The notes: generated by a model not told the origin, from the letters alone. DNA of 64,000 bases from Burkholderiales bacterium (GCA_020848075.1 JADLAV010000040.1:55845-119844); one strand, 5' to 3'; shown: positions 39,649 through 48,967, numbered from the stretch's first letter. Made by a program: numbers and translations.

Positions 39649-41138
39649 GCGGGCCAGCCCTCCAGCGCGGCGCGCACCTCGTCGACGTCGGAGAAGGGCA
39701 GACGCCGCCCGGTGATCTCCTGGTAGGGCTCGTGCCCCTTGCCGGCAACGAGGATCACGTCGCCCGGCCTGCTCCGCGCGACGGCGAGCCGGATCGCGGC
39801 GCGCCGGTCGGGCTCGACGGCATGGGGAACGTGCACGCCCGGAAGGATGTCGGCGATGATCGCCGCCGGATCCTCGCCGCGCGGATTGTCGCTCGTCACG
39901 ATTGCGAAATCGGCGCGGGCCGACACGGCCTCGCCCATCAGGGGGCGCTTGCCGTGATCGCGCTCGCCCCCGCAGCCGAACACGCAGACCAGCGCGCCGC
40001 CGTGGGGGCGCGCCACGTCCGCCAGGGCGGCGAGCACCTGATCGAGCGCGTCCGGACTATGGGCATAGTCGACCACGACGAGCGGCCGGTCGCCGCCGCC
40101 CGCCCGCTGCATGCGCCCGGCGACCGGCGCGAGCATGCCGAGGGCACGCGCCGCCGCGCCGAGGCTCAGGCCAGAGGCGAGCAGCACGCCGGCGACGCCG
40201 AGCAGATTGGCGACGTTGAAGCGGCCGAGCAGCGTGCTTCCGACCGGGGCGCTGCCCCAGGAGCCGGCGAGGGTGAACGCGATGCCGTCGCCCGACAACT
40301 CGATGTCGCGTGCCTCGAGATAGCGCTCGGTGGGGCTGCGCGCGCCCGTTCCGGGCGTGAGCGAGTACCCGATGCGCTCCACCGTGCCGCCCGACAGCAC
40401 GCGCGCGATCCGCTCGCCGACGGCGTCATCCAGATTGAGCACGGCGTGCGCGAGCCCCGGCGTCCGGAAGAGGGCCATCTTGGCCTCTGCGTAGCGCTCG
40501 AGATCGCCGTGGTATTCGAGGTGGTCGCGCGACAGATTGGTGAACAGCGCGACGTCGAACGCAACCCCGTTCAGGCGGCCCTGATCGATGCCGATCGACG
40601 AGGCCTCCATCGCAACCGCCTCGGCCCCGGCGTCCTCGATATCTCGCAGCGCGCGGTGCAGCACGACCGGATCCGGCGTCGTGTTGGGATCTGGCGCGAG
40701 CGGCGCGCCGCCGGCCGGGAAGCCGATCCCCAGCGTGCCGATGACCGCGGTCTTGCGGCCTGCGCTGGTGAGCGCCTGCGCGATCCACTGGCTGCACGAG
40801 GTCTTGCCGTTCGTTCCGGTCACGCCGACGACCCACAGCCGCTCGGAGGGTCGGCCGTACGTCTCGTGGGCGAGCGGCCCGGCGAGATTGCGCAAGCCGG
40901 AGACCGCGCGCTGCGGCACGCGCCAGCCCGGATGCCACGCAAATCCGTCCGCCTCCCACAGCACTGCCGATGCACCGCGCGCGATCGCGTCGCCGATGAA
41001 CCGCCGGCCGTCGGTGCGCGCGCCCGGGTACGCGAGGAAGACGTCGCCCGCGGCGAGCGCGCGGCTGTCGACCGCGAGCCCGCTCACGAGGACCCCCGCG
41101 GCGCGGAGCTCTGCAAGGATGTCGCGTGCGGTTTCCAC
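39645..41138 (-). CDS. murE: UDP-MurNAc-L-alanyl-D-glutamate--2,6-diaminopimelate ligase
   Basis: Adds meso-diaminopimelate to the precursor. It is 497 residues from a GTG at 41138 (VETARDILAELRAAG). The P-loop is VTGTNGKTSCSQWIA (about 106-120). The DNPR motif (TSDNPRGEDP, about 407-416) is the established signature for diaminopimelate rather than lysine specificity. The frame is open through ftsI, so the start is set by the family N-terminus and by the ftsI stop 9 bases earlier. Confidence 0.96.
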   Translation of the reverse strand: METARDILAELRAAGVLVSGLAVDSRALAAGDVFLAYPGARTDGRRFIGDAIARGASAVLWEADGFAWHPGWRVPQRAVSGLRNLAGPLAHETYGRPSERLWVVGVTGTNGKTSCSQWIAQALTSAGRKTAVIGTLGIGFPAGGAPLAPDPNTTPDPVVLHRALRDIEDAGAEAVAMEASSIGIDQGRLNGVAFDVALFTNLSRDHLEYHGDLERYAEAKMALFRTPGLAHAVLNLDDAVGERIARVLSGGTVERIGYSLTPGTGARSPTERYLEARDIELSGDGIAFTLAGSWGSAPVGSTLLGRFNVANLLGVAGVLLASGLSLGAAARALGMLAPVAGRMQRAGGGDRPLVVVDYAHSPDALDQVLAALADVARPHGGALVCVFGCGGERDHGKRPLMGEAVSARADFAIVTSDNPRGEDPAAIIADILPGVHVPHAVEPDRRAAIRLAVARSRPGDVILVAGKGHEPYQEITGRRLPFSDVDEVRAALEGWPA

Positions 41139-41146
41139 TCGCTCAC

Positions 41147-42877
41147 TTAGACACTTTCCCGGATCTCCGCGCTCGGCGAGGGCAGCTCGATCGGGCGCAT
41201 CGGTGCGTCCGGCGGCACGCCGAGGAGCCGCAGCGCGCCCGACATGACCTCGGCGAACACCGGCGCCGCCACGCTGCCGCCGTAGTACTCGCCGGCCGAG
41301 GGCTCGTCGATCATGACCGCGACGATGAGCCGCGGATTGGAGGCGGGGGCGAGCCCCACGAACGAGGACACGTACTTGTCGGCCGCGTACGCGCCGTTCT
41401 CCTGCTTGTGGGCGGTGCCGGTCTTGCCCGCGACGCGGTAGCCCATGATCTGCGCGCGCGGCCCGGTGCCGCCCGGCTGGACGGCGAGCTCGAGCATGTC
41501 GCGCACGGCGCGCGCGGTGGCGGGCGCGACGACCGGCTGGCCCGCCGGCGGCGCGGGGCGCTTCGCGAGAGAGAGCGGGAGCAACGCACCATCGCGCGCG
41601 AAGATCGTGTAGGCGCGAGCGAGCTGCATGAGACTGACGGAGATGCCGTGGCCGTAGGACATGGTGGCCTGCTCGATCGGCTTCCAGGTCTTGTAGGGCC
41701 GCACCTTGCCGTTCGCCTCGCCCGGGAACCCGAGCTCCGGCGCGTGCCCGAATCCGACCCCCTCGAAGAGGCTCCACAGATACTCGGGGCGCAGCATCAA
41801 TGCGATCTTCGCGGCGCCGACGTTGGAGGATTTCTGCAGCACCTGCGCCACCGTCAGCTCGCCGGCGGGGTGCGCGTCGCGGATCGTTGCCGGGCCGATC
41901 GTGAGCGTGCCGGGCGCGGTCTGGATCGGGGTGCGCGGGGAGACGCGGTGCGCCTCGAGGGCCGCCGCGATGCTGAACGGCTTCAGGGTGGAGCCCGGCT
42001 CGAAGGTGTCCACCACCGCGCGGTTGCGGAGCGCGCTTGCCGACAGGCTGTTGCGATTGTTCGGGTTGTAGGTCGGCAGGTTGGCGAGCGCCAGCAACTC
42101 GCCGGTCACCGCGTCGAGCACCACGATGCCGCCCGCACGCGCGCGATTGCGTTCCACCGCGGCCCTGAGCCGGCCGTAGGCAATGCTCTGGATGCGGCTG
42201 TCGAGCGCGAGGATGAGGTCCTCGCCCTCCTGCGCGGGACGCGAGCCTTTCAGGTCCTCGACCACCTGACCGCGGCGATCCTTGATGACGCGCCGCGTGC
42301 CCGGATGGCCGGCGAGGACCTTTTCGTACCCGAGCTCGACGCCTTCCTGTCCCTTCTCGTCCACGCTGGTGAAGCCGAGGAGCTGCGCAGTCGCCTCGCC
42401 GCCGGGGTAGTAGCGCCGATACTCGGTGCTCTGGTAGACACCGGCGATGCCGAGCGATGCCACGCGGTCGGCCACCTCCGGCGGCACCTGCCGTTTCAAG
42501 AATACGAAGTCGCGATCGGCACCGGCGAGACGCTTGCGCAGTTCCGCGCGCGGGACGTCGAGGGCAGCGGCCGCCCGCTCGAGGTCCCCCCGCGCGAGCG
42601 TCACGTCGTCGGGGATCGCCCAGATCGATTTGACCGGCGTGCTGATCGCAAGTGCCTCGCCGTTGCGGTCGAGGATCCGGCCGCGATGGGCGGGGAGCTC
42701 GAGCACCCGGCTGTAGCGCGACTCGCCTTTCGCCTGCAGGAAGTCGCGGTTCAGCCCCTGCAGATAGAACGCACGGCCGCCGAGCGCCGCGAGCGCGCCG
42801 GCGACGAGGACGAGCACTGCCCGCGCTCGCCACGACGGCAATGGGGGCGCGAGGACCGGACTTTCGGCGAACTTCAC
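41147..42877 (-). CDS. ftsI: Penicillin-binding protein 3 (septal transpeptidase FtsI)
   Basis: Membrane-anchored class B PBP that crosslinks septal peptidoglycan with FtsW. It is 576 residues. One membrane helix is at about 18-36, the PBP dimerisation domain begins at HRGRILDRNGEALA (about 64), and the transpeptidase domain has STLK (296-299, nucleophile Ser), SSN (350-352) and KTG (485-487), all intact. The start is a GTG overlapping the ftsL stop (GTGA). Confidence 0.97.
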   Translation of the reverse strand: MKFAESPVLAPPLPSWRARAVLVLVAGALAALGGRAFYLQGLNRDFLQAKGESRYSRVLELPAHRGRILDRNGEALAISTPVKSIWAIPDDVTLARGDLERAAAALDVPRAELRKRLAGADRDFVFLKRQVPPEVADRVASLGIAGVYQSTEYRRYYPGGEATAQLLGFTSVDEKGQEGVELGYEKVLAGHPGTRRVIKDRRGQVVEDLKGSRPAQEGEDLILALDSRIQSIAYGRLRAAVERNRARAGGIVVLDAVTGELLALANLPTYNPNNRNSLSASALRNRAVVDTFEPGSTLKPFSIAAALEAHRVSPRTPIQTAPGTLTIGPATIRDAHPAGELTVAQVLQKSSNVGAAKIALMLRPEYLWSLFEGVGFGHAPELGFPGEANGKVRPYKTWKPIEQATMSYGHGISVSLMQLARAYTIFARDGALLPLSLAKRPAPPAGQPVVAPATARAVRDMLELAVQPGGTGPRAQIMGYRVAGKTGTAHKQENGAYAADKYVSSFVGLAPASNPRLIVAVMIDEPSAGEYYGGSVAAPVFAEVMSGALRLLGVPPDAPMRPIELPSPSAEIRESV

Positions 42878-43164
42878 CGGGCGCCCTCCCCGGCCGGCCG
42901 GCGGTCGCGTGGCAGCAGCTGCACCCGCCGCGGGTCCGGCGCGCTCATGCCGAGCCGCTCATGGGCAATCTTCTCGATGCGCGACGGCAGCGCCCAGGTA
43001 CGGGCTTCGAGCTGCAACTGTCCCCACTCCACGTCGAGCGCCTTGGTGCGCGCCTGCTCGCGCTCGAGCCCGGCGAAGAGCTTGCGCGCCTGATGCTGCG
43101 ACGTGACGAGGCTCAACGCGCAGGCGGCGAGCAGCGCGAGCAGAAGCACGGTGAGGCGCGTCAC
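42874..43164 (-). CDS. ftsL: Cell division protein FtsL
   Basis: Small bitopic divisome protein that pairs with FtsB and FtsQ. It is 96 residues with an N-terminal membrane helix (about 3-22) and a periplasmic leucine-zipper-like segment ([20 protein letters not shown]), then [16 protein letters not shown], a typical FtsL ending. Its GTG overlaps the rsmH stop (GTGA) and its TGA overlaps the ftsI GTG. Confidence 0.94.
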   Translation of the reverse strand: MTRLTVLLLALLAACALSLVTSQHQARKLFAGLEREQARTKALDVEWGQLQLEARTWALPSRIEKIAHERLGMSAPDPRRVQLLPRDRRPAGEGAR

Positions 43165-44078
43165 GCGAGCTTCTCCGCCACGCGCATGATCGCGCTCCGC
43201 GCGCGCGGGTTGGCGGCGCGCTCGGCCTCGCCCGCACGCACCGGCTTGCCGACGATCTTGAGCTCGGGCGGCGGCATCTCACGGGCTCGGAGCGGCAGGC
43301 GTTCCGGGACGTGCGGGCGGGCCCGGTCGCGCATGAAGGTCTTGACGATCCGGTCCTCGAGCGAATGGAAGCTGATCACCACGAGCCGGCCGCCCGGCCC
43401 GAGCACCGCGAGGGCTTGAGGCAACGCTAGCGACAATTCCTCAAGCTCCTGATTGACGTGAATCCGTAGAGCCTGGAAGGTACGCGTCGCCGGGTTCTGA
43501 CCCACCTCACGCGTCCGGACGGCCGCACCCACGATTTCGGCAAGTTCGCCGGTTGTGCGAATCCCTCCGCCTGCCCGAGCAGCAACAATCGCCTTTGCAA
43601 TCCGGCCAGCAAACCGTTCTTCGCCATAGTTCTTTATGACCTCCCTTATGTCGGCCTCGCTTGCCGCATCCAGCCACTCGGCTGCCGTCTCGCCCCGCGT
43701 CCGGTCCATGCGCATGTCGAGCGGCGCATCGCGCCGGAAGCTGAACCCCCGTTCCGCCTCCTCGAGCTGCGGCGAGGAGACGCCCAGGTCGAACAGGACG
43801 CCGTTCGCCTCGGCCACGCCCTCTGCCGCCAACACCTCCGCCAACGCGCCGAAGCGCGCCTGGCGAATCACAAACCGGGCATCCTCGATGCCCTTCCCCG
43901 CCGCGACCGCCTCGACGTCGCGGTCCAACGCAACCAGCCGCCCCCGCGCGCCAAGCCGCGCCAGCACGGCGCGGCTGTGACCGCCGCGCCCGAACGTCGC
44001 ATCGACGTACGTGCCGTCCGGCCTCACCGCCAGCGCCGCCACCGCCTCCTCGAGGAGGACGGGCCTGTGGCTCGCCAT
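43161..44078 (-). CDS. rsmH: 16S rRNA (cytosine-1402-N4)-methyltransferase
   Basis: Methylates C1402 in the ribosomal P site using S-adenosylmethionine. It is 305 residues. The SAM motif is [20 protein letters not shown] (about 24-43); [19 protein letters not shown] and [13 protein letters not shown] are RsmH hallmarks. The ATG at 44078 overlaps the mraZ stop as TGATG. The stretch 43425-43650 uses codons unlike the rest of the gene (ATA, CTA, GTT, GCT, AGG), although the protein sequence stays conserved, suggesting a recombined patch. Confidence 0.97.
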   Translation of the reverse strand: MASHRPVLLEEAVAALAVRPDGTYVDATFGRGGHSRAVLARLGARGRLVALDRDVEAVAAGKGIEDARFVIRQARFGALAEVLAAEGVAEANGVLFDLGVSSPQLEEAERGFSFRRDAPLDMRMDRTRGETAAEWLDAASEADIREVIKNYGEERFAGRIAKAIVAARAGGGIRTTGELAEIVGAAVRTREVGQNPATRTFQALRIHVNQELEELSLALPQALAVLGPGGRLVVISFHSLEDRIVKTFMRDRARPHVPERLPLRAREMPPPELKIVGKPVRAGEAERAANPRARSAIMRVAEKLA

Positions 44079-44521
44079 CAGAGCGCAAAGTTCTCGGTGC
44101 CCGGCGGTGGTGCGCTGCCTGCCATCGTCATCGCCTGCGCGAGCTTCTGGTCCCAGGCCTCGACGTCCCACAGCTCGAAATGGCTGCCCTGCCCGACGAG
44201 CATCACCTCCTTCTTCAGGCTGGCGAACTTGCGCAGCGGCGGGGAGACGAGGATGCGACCCGAGCCGTCGAGCTCGAGTTCTTCGGCGAAACCGACGAGC
44301 AGCCGCTGCCACCACCGGGCCTGCTCGTTGAAGGAGGAGAGCGCCTGGATCCTCGCCCCGATGGGCTCCCAGGCAACCTTGGGATAGAGGAGGAGGCAGC
44401 CGTCAGGATGCGCAGTCAGGACGACCGCACCACCCCCGGACGCCAGCGGTTCCCGATGCCGCGTCGGCACGGCCAGGCGCCCCTTGGCATCGAGATTGAC
44501 CTCGCTTGCTCCCTGAAACAC
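44078..44521 (-). CDS. mraZ: Transcriptional regulator MraZ
   Basis: AbrB-fold DNA-binding protein that represses the dcw cluster from its own promoter. It is 147 residues with two tandem SpoVT/AbrB-like domains: the first around [19 protein letters not shown] (about 8-26), the second around [19 protein letters not shown] (about 82-100). It starts with GTG at 44521. Repeats resembling the MraZ operator lie just upstream and a sigma70-type promoter above that. Confidence 0.95.
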   Translation of the reverse strand: MFQGASEVNLDAKGRLAVPTRHREPLASGGGAVVLTAHPDGCLLLYPKVAWEPIGARIQALSSFNEQARWWQRLLVGFAEELELDGSGRILVSPPLRKFASLKKEVMLVGQGSHFELWDVEAWDQKLAQAMTMAGSAPPPGTENFAL

Positions 44522-44555
44522 CCCACCCCCGATTCGCAGGAAATGAGGCGTCGAA

Positions 44556-44580
44556 CCCCATTAATTCCCACGAAGCCACA
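44556..44580 (-). promoter_or_regulatory. MraZ-binding direct repeats
   Basis: On the minus strand three pentamers TGTGG, TGGGA and TGGGG are spaced five bases apart (10-base period), 35-59 bases upstream of the mraZ start. This matches the TGGGN-N5 direct-repeat operator described for E. coli MraZ; the first unit is off-consensus. It lies just downstream of the predicted transcription start, fitting autorepression. Confidence 0.75.
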
Positions 44581-44589
44581 CTTTTCGCC

Positions 44590-44618
44590 ACTCTAGTGGA
44601 GAAGAATCCGAGGGTCAA
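44590..44618 (-). promoter_or_regulatory. Sigma70-type promoter of the dcw cluster
   Basis: On the minus strand, -35 TTGACC (44613-44618), a 17-base spacer and -10 TAGAGT (44590-44595). The expected start near 44583 places the MraZ repeats at about +3 to +27. Matches are 5/6 and 4/6 to consensus. Confidence 0.65.
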
Positions 44619-44826
44619 GGCAGGAAAAGTGATTTTTTTAACTGTGACAATGACTTAAGGCCGACAGTACTTGCATGGCGCGATACCTCAACAAACTCCG
44701 TAGAATCAGTCGAGTATGAATGATATACAAAGTAATTTCTTAGGAATAGAGCTTCTCATGCGGGTTGTCTCACCGGAGGAGCAGCGCACCGCAGGGACGC
44801 CAGCGACGGCGCCTTGGGGATGCCGG
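44619..44826. other. AT-rich spacer upstream of mraZ
   Basis: About 200 bases without a recognisable gene, strikingly AT-rich for this genome (44625-44770). A 53-codon plus-strand frame (44716-44877) has no ribosome-binding site and runs antisense into the thiolase 3' end, so I do not call it. The AT-rich stretch may help the mraZ promoter or contain further promoters. Confidence 0.6.
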
Positions 44827-44856
44827 AAAAAGCGCGCGGCGCGGGAGGCGCCGCGC
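44827..44856 (-). terminator. Intrinsic terminator of the thiolase operon
   Basis: On the minus strand a perfect 9-bp stem GCGCGGCGC/GCGCCGCGC with a 5-base loop is followed by five T residues, just after the thiolase stop codon. It insulates the dcw cluster from the upstream operon. Confidence 0.9.
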
Positions 44857-44863
44857 GGTGCGA

Positions 44864-46069
44864 TCAGACGCGCTCGATGACGAGCGCGATGCCCTGACCC
44901 ACGCCGATGCACATCGTGCAAAGCGCGTAACGCCCCTCGATGCGCTCGAGTTGATTCAGCGCAGTCGTGACGAGCCGCGCGCCCGACGCGCCGAGCGGAT
45001 GCCCGATCGCGATCGCGCCGCCGTTCGGATTCACGTGCGGCGCATCGTCGGGCAGACCCAGCTCGCGCGTCACCGCCAGCGCCTGTGCGGCGAACGCCTC
45101 GTTCAGTTCGATCACGTCCATCTGCGCGAGCTCGAGTCCCGCGCGTGCGAGCACCTTGCGCGTCGCCGGCACCGGGCCGACGCCCATGATCCGCGGCGCC
45201 ACACCGGCGACCGCCATTGCCAGCACACGCGCTCGGGGCTTCAGCCCATGGCGCTTCACTCCGGCTGCCGAGGCGAGCAGCAGCGCGCACGCGCCGTCGT
45301 TGACGCCCGATGCGTTGCCGGCGGTGACCGTGCCGCCTTCCCGCACGATCGGTTTGAGCTTCGCGAGCGCGTCGAGCGTGGTGTCGGGCCGCGGATGTTC
45401 GTCGGTGTCGAACGATCTCGGATCGCCCTTGCGGCTCGGGATCGGCACGGCGACGATCTCGCGCGCGAAGAACCCGGCCGCGTGCGAGGCCGCCCAGCGG
45501 GTCTGGCTCCTCAGCGCGAACCGGTCCTGGTCCTCGCGCAGCACCTCGAACGCCTCGGCGACGTTCTCCCCGGTCTCGGGCATCGAATCGGTGCCGTACT
45601 TCGCCTTCATCGCCGGATTGACGAAGCGCCAGCCGATGGTGGTGTCGAAGATCTGCGCGCTGCGCGAGAAGGCGCTGTCCGCCTTGCCCATGACGAACGG
45701 CGCGCGCGTCATGCTCTCGACGCCGCCGGCGATCACCAGGTCGGCCTCGCCGCTCTTGATCGCGCGCGCGGCGGTTCCGACCGCGTCCAGGCTCGAGCCG
45801 CAGAGACGGTTCACCGTGCCGCCCGGCACGTCCTCGGGCAGACCCGCGAGCAGGAGCGCCATGCGCGCGACGTTGCGATTGTCCTCGCCGGCCTGGTTCG
45901 CGCAGCCGTAGACGACGTCATCGAGCGCGCGCCACTCGACGCCCGCGTTCCGCGCGACGAGCGCCCGGATCGGCGCCGCCGCGAGCTCGTCGGTCCGGAT
46001 CGTGGCGAGCGTGCCACCATAGCGTGCGAACGGTGTGCGCACCGCATCGCAAATGAATGCGTCGGTCAT
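44864..46069 (-). CDS. pcaF: 3-oxoadipyl-CoA-type thiolase (acetyl-CoA C-acyltransferase)
   Basis: Thiolase of 401 residues closely resembling PcaF/PaaJ, which cleaves 3-oxoadipyl-CoA to succinyl-CoA and acetyl-CoA in aromatic-acid degradation. The N-terminus [15 protein letters not shown], the nucleophile Cys in [10 protein letters not shown] (about residue 90), [33 protein letters not shown] and the second Cys in [10 protein letters not shown] are all present. No other pca or paa genes are in the window, so the physiological substrate is inferred. It is last in the operon, 218 bases after the permease. Confidence 0.9.
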   Translation of the reverse strand: MTDAFICDAVRTPFARYGGTLATIRTDELAAAPIRALVARNAGVEWRALDDVVYGCANQAGEDNRNVARMALLLAGLPEDVPGGTVNRLCGSSLDAVGTAARAIKSGEADLVIAGGVESMTRAPFVMGKADSAFSRSAQIFDTTIGWRFVNPAMKAKYGTDSMPETGENVAEAFEVLREDQDRFALRSQTRWAASHAAGFFAREIVAVPIPSRKGDPRSFDTDEHPRPDTTLDALAKLKPIVREGGTVTAGNASGVNDGACALLLASAAGVKRHGLKPRARVLAMAVAGVAPRIMGVGPVPATRKVLARAGLELAQMDVIELNEAFAAQALAVTRELGLPDDAPHVNPNGGAIAIGHPLGASGARLVTTALNQLERIEGRYALCTMCIGVGQGIALVIERV

Positions 46070-46287
46070 GCTGCCTGCTCCCCATCGTCCTGCGAGCCGA
46101 TGACGTCGAAGGATAGCGCAGTTTGCGCAGCGCGCACCGCGCCGGACTCACGTCCGCAGCGCCTGCCCGGGTAGTCCCAGGAGTGCGCGCCATTCTCGAC
46201 GAGCACGGCGTCGCCCGGCTGGATCCGGCGCGCCGGGGGATACTGCGCCGGCACGCAGACGCTCGGATCCGCCGGCGCGCGACCCGC
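46070..46287. other. Spacer with a possible M24-peptidase-like remnant
   Basis: The minus-strand frame 46066-46254 contains the string RRIQPGDAVLVENGAHSWDY, resembling the segment of M24 (Xaa-Pro dipeptidase-like) proteins around the first metal ligand region. Nothing before or after it matches, and the frame ends in unrelated sequence. It may be a gene fragment left by deletion; evidence is weak. Confidence 0.35.
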
Positions 46288-47088
46288 TCATGCGCGCCGC
46301 GCCCAGGGCAGGTAACGCTGCGCCAGGCGGTTCACCAGCACATCGAACCCGACCCCGGCGGCAACCAGCACGATCACGGCGACGAAGGCCTCGTTGTGCT
46401 TGAACGTGCGCGAGTTGAACAGGATGTAGTAGCCGAGGCCGGGGATCGAGATGAAGAACTCGGCGACCACCGCGCCGACCAGCGCGCGCCCGGCCGCGAG
46501 CCGGACGCCGGCGAAGAGGTACGGCAGCGAGGCCGGCAGCACGACGTCGAAAAGCGTCGCGACCGACCGCGCGCGGAACGCGCGCGCCACCTCCAGATAC
46601 TCGCCCGGGACGGAGCGGGCGCCGTCCGCCGCGTTGATCGTGATCGAGAAGAACGATGCGAAGACCACGACCGCCAGCCGCGCGTCCGCGTTGTACCCGA
46701 ACCACAAGGTCGCGAGCGGCAGGATCGCCACCATCGGCGTGGCGAAGAGGCTGAATACGTAGTAGCGCACGCCCCGCTCGACGAGCGAGACGCGCCCCAT
46801 CAGGAGTCCGAGCGCGGTCCCCGCCACGAGCGAGATGCCCAGGCCCTGCGCGACCGACCAGAGCGTGGCCGCGGCGGCCGCGCGGAACTGCGGGTCGGCC
46901 AGCACCTTGACGAACACGGTCGCCACGCCGGTGGGCCGGGCAACATAGGCAGGCGCGAACGCCCGGACCACCGCCTCCCACAGGACGAGCAGCACGACGC
47001 CCGCGATCCCCTTCATCGCGAGCGGCGACGCGCGCCAGCCCGTGGCCGCCGCGATTTCCGGCGCGGGAATCGCGCGCGCCTCGCTCAT
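46288..47088 (-). CDS. ABC transporter permease (SsuC/TauC type)
   Basis: Inner-membrane permease of the nitrate/sulfonate/taurine (BPD type) family, 266 residues with about six helices. The EAA coupling loop is around residues 155-180 (PGEYLEVARAFRARSVATLFD). It starts at an ATG overlapping the stop of the next permease (ATGA). Having two different permeases suggests a heterodimeric channel with the gene at 47085. Confidence 0.88.
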   Translation of the reverse strand: MSEARAIPAPEIAAATGWRASPLAMKGIAGVVLLVLWEAVVRAFAPAYVARPTGVATVFVKVLADPQFRAAAAATLWSVAQGLGISLVAGTALGLLMGRVSLVERGVRYYVFSLFATPMVAILPLATLWFGYNADARLAVVVFASFFSITINAADGARSVPGEYLEVARAFRARSVATLFDVVLPASLPYLFAGVRLAAGRALVGAVVAEFFISIPGLGYYILFNSRTFKHNEAFVAVIVLVAAGVGFDVLVNRLAQRYLPWARRA

Positions 47089-47864
47089 TCGTCCGGCCCG
47101 CGCCACACGGCGAAGCGCCGCTCGATGTAGCGACCGAGCTCCATCAGCAGCACGCCGAGCACCACGATGACCAGGATCGCGGCCAGCATGCCCGCGGTGT
47201 CGAAGTTCTGCGAGCCGAGCATGATCATCTGGCCGAGCCCGGAGGGGCTCAGGAAGAACTCCGCGGCCACCATGCCGACGAGACCGCGCGCGATCGCCTG
47301 GCGCACGCCGGTCATCGTGAAGGGCAGCGTGAAGGGGATCATGACGTCGCGCCAGAGCTGCCACTCGCGCGAGCGGAACGATTGCGCCACCTCCACGAGC
47401 TCGGGCTTGATGCTGCGCGCGCCCTCGACGGTGTTGTAGAGCACCGGGAACACTGTGAAGAGGAACACGATCAGCACCTTCGGCGTGAAGCCGAATCCGA
47501 GCATCGAAAGGATGAATGGGATCAGCGCCACCATGGGCGTGGCGTAGAGCATCATGATGTAGTCCTCGAGCGCCACCCGCAGCCAGGCGAGGCGCGCGAG
47601 GAGGAGCCCGAACGGCGCGCCCACGACGATCCCCAGCGCGAGCCCGGTCGCGTAGAGCTCCAGGGAGCTCCCGGCGTAGCGCGCGAGCGCACCGCTCGCG
47701 GCCAGGTCGCGCAGGCTCGCGAGCGTGGCCGAAAGCGGCGCCCAGAATGCGCCGGAGGTCAGGCGACCGGTGACCTCCCAGACGATCGCCCCGAGGACGA
47801 GGCTCCCGGCGACCGTGCCGGCGTGCAGCCAGCGTCCCTGCGTCCCGCGCCCGGTGTTCCGCAT
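47085..47864 (-). CDS. ABC transporter permease (SsuC/TauC type)
   Basis: Second permease of the importer, 259 residues with six helices; the EAA loop is around 150-175 (KPELVEVAQSFRSREWQLWRD). The first helix is near residues 16-31. It lies 61 bases downstream of the binding-protein gene and overlaps the other permease by four bases. Confidence 0.88.
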   Translation of the reverse strand: MRNTGRGTQGRWLHAGTVAGSLVLGAIVWEVTGRLTSGAFWAPLSATLASLRDLAASGALARYAGSSLELYATGLALGIVVGAPFGLLLARLAWLRVALEDYIMMLYATPMVALIPFILSMLGFGFTPKVLIVFLFTVFPVLYNTVEGARSIKPELVEVAQSFRSREWQLWRDVMIPFTLPFTMTGVRQAIARGLVGMVAAEFFLSPSGLGQMIMLGSQNFDTAGMLAAILVIVVLGVLLMELGRYIERRFAVWRGPDE

Positions 47865-47925
47865 GGCGTGTGCTTCGACGAACGGGATGCCGCGGGCCGA
47901 GGCCCGCGGCAGGCGCCGCCGCGCG

Positions 47926-48936
47926 CTACTTCACGAGCGCTTTCGCGTCGCGGTAGATGCTCTGGTCGACCATGCGCTCGTAGGGCGCCGGCTCCTTGTC
48001 GGGCTTGATGTTGCCGACCTTCTTCATCACGTTGCCCACCACCTCGAAGTTCTTCCGGGTGAGCCCGTCCGAGTCCGTCGGCCAGAAGTCCATGGCGAGG
48101 TACTTCTTCAGCGCCTGAACCGCGACGTCGCCGGTGCGCCCGGTCGGCGCCGCATCCTGCGCCACCTTCGCGGCGTTCGCCGGGTCGCGCATGAAGCGCT
48201 CCGCGTCGATGAGGGCGGCGACGATGCGGACGTAGACGTCGCGGTTCTTCGCGAGCTCGTTGCGGTTCGCGACGAGCACCAGGTAGTGGTCGATCGGGCG
48301 CGAGTCCTTCTGCGTGACCAGCACATTCAGCGGCTTCTTGGTCTCGGCCTCGATCACCGGAACGTCGTCGACGTGCAGCACACCGAACTTGAGCTGGCCC
48401 GCGACCATGGCGGCGCCGACGTTCGAGCTGAGCCCGACCTGCTGCACGTCTTCGATCTTCATCTTGCACGCGACGAGCATCGTGCGCAGCGCGATCGAGC
48501 GCGCGCCGCCGATCGAGTCGACCCCGACCGGCTGGCCTTTCATGCTCTCGCACGTCGCGGCCGGGTCGGTCGAGCCGATCAGCCAGTCGGGATGCTCCAT
48601 GCCCCAGATGCCGACGAGCGGCACGTCCGTGTTGGCGATCTGGCTGATGACGAGCGGCGTGGGCGGGAGCCCGACCGTGATCTCGCCCGATGCCACTGCG
48701 CGCGAAGCCGCGGCGCCGGTCTCGAACGCTCGCACCGTCACGTTTACGCCGTACTTCTCGAAGAACCCCTCCTTCTCGGCAACCAGCGCAATGACCCCCC
48801 CGAACACCGGCGGAATGCCCGGGATGCCGAACGTGAGCTGCTGCTGCGCGCTGCACACCGCGGGAATCCACGCACCCGCGGCGAGCGCGAGGGTCGCCGC
48901 GATGCTGCACATCATCGATCTGCCTTTGGCCCTCAT
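47926..48936 (-). CDS. NMT1/SsuA-type ABC transporter substrate-binding protein
   Basis: Periplasmic binding protein of 336 residues. A signal peptide spans about residues 1-30 (MCSIAATLALAAGAWIPAVCSA), probably cleaved by signal peptidase I since no good lipobox is present. The mature part starts QQLTFGIPGIPPVFGG and has the two-lobed NMT1-like fold; GLPPTPLVISQIANTDVP and GVDSIGGARSIALRTML line the expected cleft. The start at 48936 has GGAGGGAAA upstream. The ligand is unknown; the gene context suggests an organic acid or aromatic compound rather than sulfonate. Confidence 0.85.
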   Translation of the reverse strand: MRAKGRSMMCSIAATLALAAGAWIPAVCSAQQQLTFGIPGIPPVFGGVIALVAEKEGFFEKYGVNVTVRAFETGAAASRAVASGEITVGLPPTPLVISQIANTDVPLVGIWGMEHPDWLIGSTDPAATCESMKGQPVGVDSIGGARSIALRTMLVACKMKIEDVQQVGLSSNVGAAMVAGQLKFGVLHVDDVPVIEAETKKPLNVLVTQKDSRPIDHYLVLVANRNELAKNRDVYVRIVAALIDAERFMRDPANAAKVAQDAAPTGRTGDVAVQALKKYLAMDFWPTDSDGLTRKNFEVVGNVMKKVGNIKPDKEPAPYERMVDQSIYRDAKALVK

Positions 48937-48967
48937 TTTCCCTCCTCCTCGGTGAAGAACACTGCAT

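Noticed and set aside
35620..39726. Very long plus-strand open frame (1368 codons) opposite ftsW, murD, mraY and murF
   Set aside because: It is antisense to four clearly identified genes, is dominated by Arg, Ala, Gly, His and Asp codons, and has no domain; long antisense frames are common at this GC content.
44716..44877. 53-codon plus-strand frame in the AT-rich spacer
   Set aside because: No ribosome-binding site, and it runs antisense through the thiolase terminator and into the thiolase stop region.
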